A stretch of DNA of 64,000 bases from Constrictibacter sp. MBR-5 (GTDB lineage Bacteria; Pseudomonadota; Alphaproteobacteria; JAJUGE01): NCBI RefSeq assembly GCF_040549485.1, contig NZ_JBEPTK010000005.1:62001-126000 (forward strand). Reading direction: 5' to 3'. Below the pieces are notes generated by a model, which searched no databases, had not been told where the DNA came from, and worked only from the letters and a program-made list of their open reading frames with translations. The translations under genes and the position numbers were made by a program. Below, piece after piece: positions 21,552-28,883 of this stretch; position 1 is the stretch's first letter, and the number at the start of each line of letters is the position of its first letter.

Positions 21552-22847
21552 CTAAGCCGCCTCCGGGCTCTTTCTCTCCATGACGGCGGCGAAGAAGCCG
21601 TCCGTTCCGTGACGTGCCGGCGTCAGGCGCATGAAGGTTTCGCCCAGGCCCGGCTGCAGGTCGGCGACGGGCACGACGGTGAAGTCGGGGTGGCCGGCGA
21701 GGAAAGCCTCGATCCGGTCCTCGTTCTCGGCCCGCATGAACGAGCAGGTCGCGTAGACGAGGCGCCCGCCCGGACGCACCAGCCGCGCGGCGCTCTCCAG
21801 GATGCTCGCCTGCAGGGCGATCAGCGACTCCAGGCCGGGGCCCGCCGGGCGCCAGCGCGCGTCCGGATTGCGGCGCCAGGTGCCGGTGCCGCTGCACGGC
21901 GCGTCGACGACCACGCGGTCGAACTTGCCCTTGTGGCGCTTCACCCAGGGGTCGCGCTCCGTCTTCAGCGGCCGGCGCTCGACATTGTGGATGCCGGCGC
22001 GGCGCAGCCGCTCGCCGGCCCGTTCCAGCCGATCGGCGGAGATGTCGCAGGCGACGACGCGGCCCTTGTTCTGCATGGTCGCCGCGAGCGCCAGCGTCTT
22101 GCCGCCCGCACCGGCGCAGAAGTCGACGACCTGCATGCCGGGCCGGGCCTCGGCGATTACCGCGATGAGCTGCGAGCCTTCGTCCTGCACCTCGAACAGG
22201 CCTTCGCGGAATGAGGGCAGGGCGCCCAGCGCGATGCGGCCCTGGCGCCGCATGCCCCAGGGCGACCAGGGCGTCGCCTCGACCTCGACGCCGTCGGCGG
22301 CGAGGGCGGCGATGGCCTGGGCGCGTGTCGCCTTGACGGCATTCGCGCGGAAATCCAGCGGCGCCGGTTCGATGAGCGCCGCCATCTCTTCGGCGAAGCG
22401 CTCACCCAGCGCCTCGCGCAGGCCGGCCTCGGCCCAGTCCGGGCATTCGAGGCGTACCGCCTCGGGCATGTCGGGATCGTCCAGCGGCTTGCCGGCCAGG
22501 GTGTGGAACAGCTTCTCCTCGGCGCGGGTGAGCGGCGCAGGGTCGTGGCCGTTGCCGGTGAAGAGGCCGCCCGGCCCGACCAGCGCGCGCTGCGCGGCCA
22601 GCGCCTGGCCGGCGATGACGCGCAGTCGGGGCGTGGGCGCCATGCCGCCGCGCTCGATCAGCCAGCCGATGCGCGCCCACTGGCGGAAGTGGCCGAATAC
22701 CAGGGCCTGGATCGCGGCGCGGTCCTTGGCGCCGATGTAGCGGCGGGTGCGCAGATAGGAGGCGACGATGGCGTCGGCCGGCGCCGGCGCACGCTCATAC
22801 TCCTCCAGCACGTCGATCGCGGCCGCGAGGCGGGCGCCGGGGGTCAT
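21552..22847 (-). CDS. RsmB/NOP2-family RNA (cytosine-C5) methyltransferase
   Basis: 431 residues from the ATG at 22847. The N-terminal helical region (MTPGARLAAAIDVLEEYER) resembles the NusB-like domain of RsmB. The SAM-binding core has VVDFCAGAGGKTLALAA, VACDISADRLER, the motif IV catalytic VVDAPCSGTGTWRRNPD and motif VI LVYATCSFMRAENED, with both conserved cysteines. It methylates an rRNA or tRNA cytosine; which one cannot be read from sequence. Its first 231 bases are duplicated at 25525-25755 as part of a chimeric pseudogene. GTG 22916 is a possible longer start, but the duplicated block begins exactly at 22847. Confidence 0.9.
   Translation of the reverse strand: MTPGARLAAAIDVLEEYERAPAPADAIVASYLRTRRYIGAKDRAAIQALVFGHFRQWARIGWLIERGGMAPTPRLRVIAGQALAAQRALVGPGGLFTGNGHDPAPLTRAEEKLFHTLAGKPLDDPDMPEAVRLECPDWAEAGLREALGERFAEEMAALIEPAPLDFRANAVKATRAQAIAALAADGVEVEATPWSPWGMRRQGRIALGALPSFREGLFEVQDEGSQLIAVIAEARPGMQVVDFCAGAGGKTLALAATMQNKGRVVACDISADRLERAGERLRRAGIHNVERRPLKTERDPWVKRHKGKFDRVVVDAPCSGTGTWRRNPDARWRPAGPGLESLIALQASILESAARLVRPGGRLVYATCSFMRAENEDRIEAFLAGHPDFTVVPVADLQPGLGETFMRLTPARHGTDGFFAAVMERKSPEAA
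22617..22847 (-). repeat. Source copy of duplicated rsmB-like 5' segment
   Basis: These 231 bases match 25525-25755 without gaps. I count nine mismatches, so about 96% identity. The match starts at the ATG and stops at GACGCGC, a seven-base microhomology also present at the Smr-gene junction (27701-27707). Confidence 0.9.
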
Positions 22848-22973
22848 CCGCAGTGATTCTGGAGGGTCATCAGCGTGTTTGACCGCAATGCCGCTACGGT
22901 CGTCAAGCCTTACCACGGACTCCGAGAAGCTGAAGTGAAAAGCGGCTGGAAGCGGCAGGCAGTCTCGGCGATT

Positions 22974-23138
22974 TTATGAATAGAAACCCGTGCCGTCGGG
23001 GGTGAACCCGGAGGGCCCGGCCTGCGCTTTGACCGCCTCAAGCTTCTTGATCGTGGGAATTTCCCATTCTCGCATCGGCGATTCATCTGAGGCGGACGCT
23101 GCCGCGCGATCCAGAATTTCTCGATTCTGCACGCCCAT
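22974..23138 (-). CDS. Putative RiPP (lasso-peptide-like) precursor
   Basis: 54-residue peptide. The ATG at 23138 has GGTGAGG six bases upstream; an upstream in-frame ATG at 23159 has no such site. The C-terminal part reads REWEIPTIKKLEAVKAQ and then AGPSGFTPDGTGFYS. The W-x-x-P-x-I pattern 15 residues before AGP resembles the YxxPxL leader motif bound by lasso RRE proteins. AGPxxxTPD would allow an Ala1-Asp9 (or Gly-Asp) macrolactam, as in paeninodin, whose core I recall as starting AGPGTSTPD and which is phosphorylated on its C-terminal Ser. This peptide also ends in Ser. The residue two before the core is Ala, not the usual Thr. Kinase, PqqD-like and glycosyltransferase genes lie upstream on the same strand; no protease or cyclase is visible. 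It is too short for confident family assignment. Confidence 0.55.
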   Translation of the reverse strand: MGVQNREILDRAAASASDESPMREWEIPTIKKLEAVKAQAGPSGFTPDGTGFYS

Positions 23139-23173
23139 TCGGCCCTCACCGACGCGCATTGATCAATGCGTCA

Positions 23174-23203
23174 ATTATAGCAAAGAGCTGGGCAGTTCGA
23201 CAA
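23174..23203 (-). promoter_or_regulatory. Sigma-70-type promoter for the putative precursor
   Basis: A perfect TATAAT (23174-23179) lies 18 bases downstream of TTGTCG (23198-23203), reading on the minus strand. The TATAAT is 35 bases before the precursor ATG, so the leader would be short. A second -35-like TTGACA lies at 23226-23231, overlapping the glycosyltransferase stop, 17 bases from TGCAAT. Consensus-grade AT-rich elements stand out in this GC-rich window and suggest the peptide is made in excess of its enzymes. Confidence 0.65.
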
Positions 23204-23227
23204 TTGCATCGTCCACGCCCTTGCCTG

Positions 23228-24187
23228 TCAAGGGATCGATGAGGAGGATCCGCGCCGAGACCCGCGAAGCGCGGCAAGTATCGTGTCGCGGATTTCGGCG
23301 GTGGCGACGTCGTCTGCTATGCAGGACCGGCAAAGACGTCGCCACCGGCGCTGCATGCGATGGCGCGTCTCCCTGTCGTCGGGCCGAAGGCGTCGGAGGA
23401 ACAGATCCCCGAGCGAGGCCAACCCGTCCCGATCCAGCGGCGTTCCCTCGACGACCAGGGTAAACGCGGCGCGGTCCGACGACGATGCGTCGGGAAACAT
23501 GGCGGAGAAATGCCGGGCGCGAATCTGGCCCTGGCGATACCGGATCGCCGTGGCGAAGCGCTTCGTCAACTGGTTCGCATGAAAACGATAGTGACCGAGA
23601 ACGCGCGGCACGTTGCCGAAGCGATAGCTCGGCGAGAGCCTGATGCACTGCGCAAGACCCTCGCGGATCTGCACTTCGGGCGGATAGCGATTCTCCCGAA
23701 TGACATCGCCGCGGTACAGCAGGGCGCCATCGGCTACGGGTGAGGAGAAGAGCGCCTCGTGACGGATCGCCTCATGCCCGCGAGCGAAACGGATGATGCC
23801 GCGCGCCGCACCGAAGCGCTGCATCCAGCATCCGCAGACGTCGACCCCATGCCTTTCCATCCAGGCGAGCTGCACTTCGAACCGTTCAGGGTGGCACAGG
23901 TCGTCATGGTCTATCCGGCCGATGAATGCGCCCTGCGCTGCTCCGATGCCGGTGTTCAGCGCCTCGGGCTGCCCCCGGTGCGGCTGCTGCAACAAGCGGA
24001 CGCGGCCGTCGCGGGCGGCCCATCGTTCGACGATCGCGGCGGTGTCGTCGGTCGAGCCGTCGTCGACGACGATCAGTTCCAGCCTCTGGTGTGTCTGGGC
24101 CAGAACCGAGGCGACGGCATCGTCCACGAATGCGGCGCCGTTGCGGACGGGCATGACCACGGACACGAGCGGCGAGGCGGCGGCCAT
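23228..24187 (-). CDS. Family-2 glycosyltransferase
   Basis: 319 residues. The GT-A nucleotide-sugar fold begins at once: SPLVSVVMPVRNGAAFVDDAVASVL, LELIVVDDGSTDDTAAIVERW, HRGQPEALNTGIGAAQGAFI and the DXD-equivalent GRIDHDDLCHPER. The second half (RYPPEVQIREGLAQCIRLSP) diverges from the usual ED-x-D-L-W-L-R acceptor motif. There is no membrane anchor; the C-terminus is basic. It starts about 18 bases after the PqqD-like stop, in one operon with the kinase. Beside a PqqD/kinase pair and a small peptide it could decorate that peptide, but a polysaccharide role is equally possible. Confidence 0.85.
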   Translation of the reverse strand: MAAASPLVSVVMPVRNGAAFVDDAVASVLAQTHQRLELIVVDDGSTDDTAAIVERWAARDGRVRLLQQPHRGQPEALNTGIGAAQGAFIGRIDHDDLCHPERFEVQLAWMERHGVDVCGCWMQRFGAARGIIRFARGHEAIRHEALFSSPVADGALLYRGDVIRENRYPPEVQIREGLAQCIRLSPSYRFGNVPRVLGHYRFHANQLTKRFATAIRYRQGQIRARHFSAMFPDASSSDRAAFTLVVEGTPLDRDGLASLGDLFLRRLRPDDRETRHRMQRRWRRLCRSCIADDVATAEIRDTILAALRGSRRGSSSSIP

Positions 24188-24205
24188 CTCGACGGGCAGC
24201 GCCGG

Positions 24206-24502
24206 CTATTCGGGATCGGGGAGGCGGCAGAGGAGGTTCTCCGCCGCCAGATGAGCCACGTAAGCCAGCGTCTGGGTGGCGCAGGTCTCTTCGTCGATCC
24301 GATAGTGTGTCCGGAGTGCCGCACAGATGTCGCGCACGCGGATGGGCTGCTCGGTTGCGCGCCATACGAGGAGGCCGCTGCCGCCGAGGGCGAAGCAGTT
24401 GCCGGAGTCCTCGTCCATCAGCAGGATTTCACGCTCGTCGGTCTCCACCCCGAGAATGGACGGGTTGCGTGCCACCCGGTCGTCGAGCGTGAACGCGTTC
24501 AC
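24206..24502 (-). CDS. PqqD-family leader-peptide-binding protein (RRE)
   Basis: 98 residues from GTG 24502, which has a GGAG seven bases upstream. The sequence follows the PqqD/lasso-B1 pattern: DDRVARNPSILGVETDEREILLMDEDSGNCF, GSGLLVWRATEQP, and a C-terminal three-helix part IRVRDICAALRTHYRIDEETC. Such RIPP recognition elements bind the leader of a ribosomal peptide and hand it to modifying enzymes. The start lies 18 bases after the HPr-kinase-like stop, so both are probably co-translated. No PQQ genes are nearby. Confidence 0.85.
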   Translation of the reverse strand: MNAFTLDDRVARNPSILGVETDEREILLMDEDSGNCFALGGSGLLVWRATEQPIRVRDICAALRTHYRIDEETCATQTLAYVAHLAAENLLCRLPDPE

Positions 24503-24520
24503 TGATGGCTCCGGTCGCCG

Positions 24521-25444
24521 CTAAGAGAACGGGCGCTCTTCGCGTCCCTGTCCGCATGCTTCCAGCACCGCGGACAGGAGCAGGGGGAAGGGAGCGCCGC
24601 GCGGTCGGGATAGCAGAAGGACCGGAACCCGCGCCACAAGATCCAGCCACAACCGCCGGATCGCGGTAGCCCGCCCGGAGTCCTCGAGCCATCCCGGCTT
24701 GCGGAGGCAATGAGGCAGCATGGCGGCGGCCTCGAGCGGCGACAGCCGCGACACGCCGAGTTCGCCCCAGCGCAGCAAATAGAGGGCCGCGACCGGATAC
24801 GGCGCGTCCACCGGGGCCGGCCCGATGGCCGCCAGGGTCTTGCCGTCCCAGGACGAAAACGGCGTCAGCGGTACCACGCCTTCCCCCAGCAACGACACGC
24901 TGTCCGCGTCGAGCCGCGACCGGCTCGGTCCCGGCCATGCGACGGGGGGCAAGCGCTCGTGGGGCGATGGGTGGACGACGAGAAGGTCGTCGCTGAGGAT
25001 CGCATATCCCGTCTGGCCGAATGCCGAGGCCAGGGTCGACTTGCCGGCACCCGAGCTTCCGCAGAAGGCGATGCAGGAGCCGGCTACCTGGACGGCGGCG
25101 GCGTGCAGCGGCAGGAGGCCCCGCTGATAGGCGATTCCGGTCAGCCCGGCTGGCAGCACGGTGCGTGGGACGACATCACCCTCCGGCTCGATCCAGACCG
25201 ACACGGCCACCCGCGTTCCGCCGATGGCGGTGCAGCCGAAGCGCTGCGCCCGCAGCGTCAGCCCATCACGGTGCTCCAGGTCGCCCGGACCGAACCGGAC
25301 GTCGACGTTGCTGTCGGCCGTTTCTGGAAGACCCGGGAGGGCGATCTCGCTCTCGATCGTCAGGCCGGCGGCGCGAAGGCGCACCGGTGTCGGGAGCGTG
25401 TCGAGAAAATTCCCACGCGTTCCCTGCCGTCCGTCGGCGCGCAC
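24521..25444 (-). CDS. HPr-kinase-like protein (putative peptide Ser kinase)
   Basis: About 307 residues from GTG 25444; the start is uncertain and GTG 25384 is an alternative. The region LHAAAVQVAGSCIAFCGSSGAGKSTLASAF holds the P-loop (Lys about 135). GYAILSDDLLVV follows the Asp pair seen in HPr kinase C-terminal domains, and LYLLRWGE lies further on. Homologues beside lasso genes (PadeK-type) phosphorylate the C-terminal Ser of the precursor. The neighbours are a PqqD-like protein and a peptide ending in Ser, which fits. A sugar-regulation HPr kinase is unlikely because no PTS genes are visible. The GTG lies only three bases after the stop of the rsmB'-smr' chimera, so translation may be coupled to that fragment. 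Confidence 0.8.
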   Translation of the reverse strand: MRADGRQGTRGNFLDTLPTPVRLRAAGLTIESEIALPGLPETADSNVDVRFGPGDLEHRDGLTLRAQRFGCTAIGGTRVAVSVWIEPEGDVVPRTVLPAGLTGIAYQRGLLPLHAAAVQVAGSCIAFCGSSGAGKSTLASAFGQTGYAILSDDLLVVHPSPHERLPPVAWPGPSRSRLDADSVSLLGEGVVPLTPFSSWDGKTLAAIGPAPVDAPYPVAALYLLRWGELGVSRLSPLEAAAMLPHCLRKPGWLEDSGRATAIRRLWLDLVARVPVLLLSRPRGAPFPLLLSAVLEACGQGREERPFS

Positions 25445-25446
25445 GT

Positions 25447-25755
25447 TCAGTCGCGCCGCCGGCGCAGCAGGACGTAGAAGGCGCCGTTGCCGCAGCGGCG
25501 CGGCTGGGCGGGCGAGTAGGCGAGGACGCGCAGGCGGGGCGTGGGCACCATGCCGGCGCGCTCGATCAGCCAGCCGATGCGCGCCCACTGGCGGAAGTGG
25601 CCGAAGATCAGGGCCTGGATCGCGGCGCGGTCCTTGGCGCCGATGTAGCGGCGGGTGCGCAGGTAGGAGGCGACGATGGCGTCGGCGGGTGCCGGCGCAC
25701 GCTCATACTCCTCCAGCACGTCGATCGCGGCTGCGAGGCGGGCGCCGGGGGTCAT
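25447..25755 (-). pseudogene. Chimeric fragment: 5' end of rsmB-like gene joined to 3' end of Smr gene
   Basis: Bases 25525-25755 match the first 231 bases of the rsmB-like gene (about 96%). Bases 25447-25531 match the last 85 bases of the Smr-domain gene at 27623-27707 (79 of 85 by my count). The two matches share GACGCGC (25525-25531), present in both parents, so the join is at a microhomology. The fusion stays in frame and would encode 102 residues, from MTPGARLAAA to GAFYVLLRRRRD. It has neither the methyltransferase core nor a complete Smr domain, so it is almost certainly non-functional except perhaps as an upstream coupled reading frame for the kinase gene. Confidence 0.9.
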
Positions 25756-25775
25756 CGAGCAGCGATTTCATTGAT

Positions 25776-25804
25776 CATCGGCTGCGGCTTAGCCGCAGCC
25801 GATG
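25776..25804 (-). terminator. Hairpin downstream of chemoreceptor gene
   Basis: A perfect 13-bp stem, CATCGGCTGCGGC/GCCGCAGCCGATG, with a three-base loop lies 18 bases past the chemoreceptor stop. There is no real T-tract. It is well placed to end the chemoreceptor transcript or protect its 3' end, just before the chimera begins. Confidence 0.55.
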
Positions 25805-25821
25805 CCATGCGTCAAGCTATG

Positions 25822-27513
25822 TCACGCGCCGGCGACATCAGCCAGGAACACTTCCACCTTCCCGCGAAGCGTCTGGGCCTCGCGGCCGAGGCTGTTCGCG
25901 GCCCGTGACACCCGCTCCGCTTCCAGACCGGTTGCACGAATGGCCCGGCTGACGGTGCCGATCCGCTCCGTCACCAGATCGGTCCCGCCCGCTGCCTCGC
26001 GGACATTGCGCGAGATATCGCTGGTCGCGGCGGACTGTTCCTCGACGGCGGCGGCGATGCCGCTGGCGATCTCCCGGATCCGGACGATGGTGCCGGCAAT
26101 GCCCCTGATGGCCTCGGCCGAAGCGGTGCTGACCGACTGGATCTGTGCGATCTGCTCGGCGATCTCCTCGGTCGCACGCGCCGTCTGGGTCGCCAGCGAC
26201 TTCACTTCCGAGGCCACGACGGCGAAGCCCTTGCCGGCCTCGCCTGCCCGAGCCGCCTCGATCGTGGCATTCAGGGCGAGGAGGTTCGTCTGGGCGGCGA
26301 TGCCGCTGATCAAGTCGACGACCTCGCCGATCTTTCGCGCGGCGGCAACCAGGCCGCCGACGGTGTCGTTTGTCCGCTCCGCCTCGCTCTCCGCCTGCTC
26401 CGCGATCGATTGCGAGGCGACGACCTGCCGGCCGATCTCTCCGATCGAAGAGGTGAGCTGTTCGGCAGCGGCAGCGACCTGCTGGACGTTCGCCGCGGCG
26501 CGGTCGGCCGCGTCGGTCGCCCCGTCGCTGGACTGCCGGCTGTCGGCGGCCATGCCGGACATCCGCTCCGCCGTCTCGGCCATGTCCTTGGCGGCGGTCG
26601 CAACCAGGTCGACAACGGCGCGGGCGTCGGTGTCGAAGCCTGCGAGAAGCGCGGCTATGCGCTCCGCTCGTGCCTCCTGCAAACGCGTTTGGTCCTGCTT
26701 CTCGGCTTCGAGCGCCTCCCTCTGAATGGCGTTCTGGCGAAAGATCTCCAGGGCCCCGACGAGTTGCCCGACCTCGGTGGCGGGATGGGCCGCCGGCAGT
26801 GCGACGCGGGTATCGCCTTCGGCGAGCCGCCGCGTCACCTGCGTGACGTCGTTGAGCGAGCGCTTGATTCCCCGGCTGATCATCGTCGCGCATCCGAGAA
26901 TGACGATGAGGATCAGGCCCTCCTCTATGAGCGTACGGGTCGCCTTCTGTACGAACGCCGCTTCGACGTCGCTGACATAGATGCCGCTGCCGATGATCCA
27001 GCCCCAGGGCGCGAAGGCCTGCACGTAGGATATCTTCGGCTCGGGCGTCCCGTCGGCCTTGCCGGGCGGCGGCCAGCTATAGTCGACGAAGCCGGCGCCA
27101 TCCCGGCGTGCCAGTTCGACGAACGCGAGAAACAGCTTTTTGCCGGTGGGATCGGCGAAGTCCGAGACGTCCTTGCCCTGCAGCTTCTTTGCGTAGGGAT
27201 GCATCAGCATCACGGGGCGGTGATCATTGACCCAGAAATACTCCTTCCCCTCGTAGCGCATGGCTTCGAGGGCGGCGAGCGCCGCCGCCTGCGCGGCCTC
27301 CCGCGTCATGTTCCCGTCCTGCTCGCGCTGGTAGAAATGAGCGACGACACTGTGCGCCGCCTCGACCAGGTTCTTCGTTTTCAGTCGCCGGCTCTCAACG
27401 AGATCGGAGCGATAGGAAAGCAGATTGAGCGCGCTGATCGTCAGCGTCGTCACGACGACGATCGCGACGAGCAAGGCCAGCTTGTACGATATTCGGAGCC
27501 TCTGAAAGGACAC
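25822..27513 (-). CDS. Methyl-accepting chemotaxis protein with Cache sensor
   Basis: 563 residues from GTG 27513, which has GGGGGAA just upstream. A first membrane helix ([23 protein letters not shown]) is followed by a periplasmic single-Cache domain with [28 protein letters not shown] and [18 protein letters not shown], then a second helix ([14 protein letters not shown]) and a HAMP linker. The cytoplasmic domain has the signalling tip [45 protein letters not shown]. The small-molecule ligand, probably a carboxylate by analogy with Cache_2 receptors, is unknown. It lies between the Smr gene and the chimera, with no chemotaxis genes adjacent, so it could be cargo of the rearranged region. 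Confidence 0.93.
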   Translation of the reverse strand: MSFQRLRISYKLALLVAIVVVTTLTISALNLLSYRSDLVESRRLKTKNLVEAAHSVVAHFYQREQDGNMTREAAQAAALAALEAMRYEGKEYFWVNDHRPVMLMHPYAKKLQGKDVSDFADPTGKKLFLAFVELARRDGAGFVDYSWPPPGKADGTPEPKISYVQAFAPWGWIIGSGIYVSDVEAAFVQKATRTLIEEGLILIVILGCATMISRGIKRSLNDVTQVTRRLAEGDTRVALPAAHPATEVGQLVGALEIFRQNAIQREALEAEKQDQTRLQEARAERIAALLAGFDTDARAVVDLVATAAKDMAETAERMSGMAADSRQSSDGATDAADRAAANVQQVAAAAEQLTSSIGEIGRQVVASQSIAEQAESEAERTNDTVGGLVAAARKIGEVVDLISGIAAQTNLLALNATIEAARAGEAGKGFAVVASEVKSLATQTARATEEIAEQIAQIQSVSTASAEAIRGIAGTIVRIREIASGIAAAVEEQSAATSDISRNVREAAGGTDLVTERIGTVSRAIRATGLEAERVSRAANSLGREAQTLRGKVEVFLADVAGA

Positions 27514-27622
27514 TGCTTCCCCCTTGGTCACGTGCGGTCGTGCCGTTGGGGGATGACTAAGGCCCACTATTTAAGTTTTGATTACAGAAGGTTATGGCGA
27601 AATTTCGGGGGCGGCCGGTCGG

Positions 27623-27707
27623 CTAGTCCCGCCGCCGGCGCAGCAGGACGTAGAACGCGCCGTTGCCGCCGTGGCGCGGCTGGGCGGGCGAGTAGGCGAG
27701 GACGCGC
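27623..27707 (-). repeat. Source copy of duplicated Smr 3' segment
   Basis: The last 85 bases of the Smr gene, including the stop, recur at 25447-25531 with about six mismatches and no gap. The upstream limit, GACGCGC, is the shared microhomology at the chimera junction. Confidence 0.88.
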
Positions 27708-28213
27708 TCGCGGTTGGCGCCCTCGTGCAGCCAGCGGGGCAGGGAGCGGCGGAGGATGCCGCCGGTCTCGCCCGCCTCTCTCGTCCCGGCCGAGAAGCCG
27801 CGGCCGGTGATGACCAGCACCACGCGCCGCTCGGCCCTGATCTGCGCCGACAGGAAGCCGTTGAGCGCGTGGTGCGCTTCCTCCTGCGTCATGCCGTGCA
27901 GATCGAGTCGCGCTTCCACCGCGAGCGTGCCGCGGCGCAGGCGCATCGCACTGCGACGGTCGAGACCGGCGACGCCGCCGCGCCCCTGCACGACGGGCAG
28001 AGGCTGTGCGGGAACGTGCGCCGGCAGCTGCGCCAGGGGGCGGGCGGAAGCGGGCGACGCGGGCGCCGGAGCCGGGGGGGCGGCAGGTGGAGGGTCGGGG
28101 ATCCGCGCCGTCTCGATCAGCGGGCGGACGTCACGGGTCGCCTCGCGCCACAGGCGGATCTCGTCCTCGGTCGCCTGACCGCGGCGACGGCGCTCACCCG
28201 CCTGCCGCCGCAC
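27623..28213 (-). CDS. Smr-domain protein
   Basis: 196 residues from GTG 28213, which overlaps the end of the lutC-like gene. The N-terminal half is charged then Pro/Ala-rich. The C-terminal Smr (small MutS-related) domain carries LDLHGMTQEEAHHALNGFL, VLVITGRGFSAG and AFYVLLRRRRD. Smr domains are nucleases acting on branched DNA or RNA; the LDxH and TGxG motifs are present. It is probably translated from the lut operon. Its 3' end is the donor for the chimera downstream. Confidence 0.85.
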   Translation of the reverse strand: MRRQAGERRRRGQATEDEIRLWREATRDVRPLIETARIPDPPPAAPPAPAPASPASARPLAQLPAHVPAQPLPVVQGRGGVAGLDRRSAMRLRRGTLAVEARLDLHGMTQEEAHHALNGFLSAQIRAERRVVLVITGRGFSAGTREAGETGGILRRSLPRWLHEGANRERVLAYSPAQPRHGGNGAFYVLLRRRRD

Positions 28214-28883
28214 GACCGTCCACCAGGATGATGTGCAGGCGCCGCGGGCCGTGCGCGCCCATCTGCAGCTGCTGGCCGATGTCGGCACTGCGCGACGGGC
28301 CGGTGATGAAGTTGACGGTGCGCGGCATCGCGTGGCCCTGGCGGCCACGCAGCCGGTCCCAGGCGTCCTCCAGGGCGCCCACCACCTGGCCGCGGCGCAG
28401 CACGACGATGTGCGACTCGGGCAGGAAGTTGAGCGTCGTCGGCGACTGCGGGCCGGAGGTGAGCATCAGCGTGCCGGTCTCCGCGATGGCGGCGAACGCG
28501 CCGGTGACGCTGGCCGTGTCCGTCTCGCGCGCCACACCGCGGCGCAGGACGAGCAGCGGCCGGTTCCGCCATGGCACGTCGTCGAGCTGCGGGTCGGGTG
28601 CGACCGCCAGCTGCGCCGGCAGGTTCTCGCGCGCCAGATAGCCGGCGATCGCGGCCGGAATCGCATCGACGGTGGCGACGCGGTCGAGGGTCGCTGCCGC
28701 TGCCGTCACCTTGGCGGCAAACAGGTCGACCAGCGCACCGGCGTCGAGCGCCACGCGGGCGAGCTGCGGGCCGCGCGGATGGCGGCCCATCCGCTCCTCT
28801 ATGCCCGACTGGGCGTCGCGGTCGAGCACCCCGCGCCCGTGCGAGCGGCGCAGGGCGCCCAGGATGTCGTCGCGTGCGCTCAT
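28194..28883 (-). CDS. lutC: LutC-like LUD-domain protein
   Basis: 229 residues. The LUD domain is recognised from GAFAAIAETGTLMLTSGPQSPTTLNFLPESHIVVL and NFITGPSRSADIGQQLQMGAHGPRRLHIILVDG. LutC forms the L-lactate oxidation complex with LutA and LutB. The ATG (MSARDDILGALRR) overlaps the stop of the preceding membrane-protein gene (ATGA). All genes from lutA to smr are closely packed or overlapping. Confidence 0.92.
   Translation of the reverse strand: MSARDDILGALRRSHGRGVLDRDAQSGIEERMGRHPRGPQLARVALDAGALVDLFAAKVTAAAATLDRVATVDAIPAAIAGYLARENLPAQLAVAPDPQLDDVPWRNRPLLVLRRGVARETDTASVTGAFAAIAETGTLMLTSGPQSPTTLNFLPESHIVVLRRGQVVGALEDAWDRLRGRQGHAMPRTVNFITGPSRSADIGQQLQMGAHGPRRLHIILVDGRAAAGG

Noticed and set aside
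22910-23149. Alternative minus-strand frame overlapping the putative precursor (79 codons)
   Set aside because: It lacks a ribosome-binding site and leader-like motif; the precursor frame has both and fits the neighbouring RRE and kinase genes.
23175-23648. Minus-strand frame ending ILLIDPLTGKGVDDAIVELP, suggesting a second protein or a frameshifted end of the glycosyltransferase
   Set aside because: The last 25 residues look protein-like, but the rest overlaps the glycosyltransferase in another frame and is Arg-rich, and no start with ribosome-binding site lies near the plausible part. A frameshift at the GT end cannot be excluded.
24206-25444. PQQ biosynthesis or PTS-type HPr regulation
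   Set aside because: No pqqA/B/C/E, HPr or PTS genes are nearby. The combination of a lone PqqD-like protein with an HPr-kinase-like protein points to RiPP chemistry instead.
24521-25588. Longer version of the HPr-kinase-like gene starting at 25588
   Set aside because: The extra 48 residues would be the chimera read out of frame (Arg/Ala/Pro/His-rich). GTG 25444, after the chimera stop, is more plausible.
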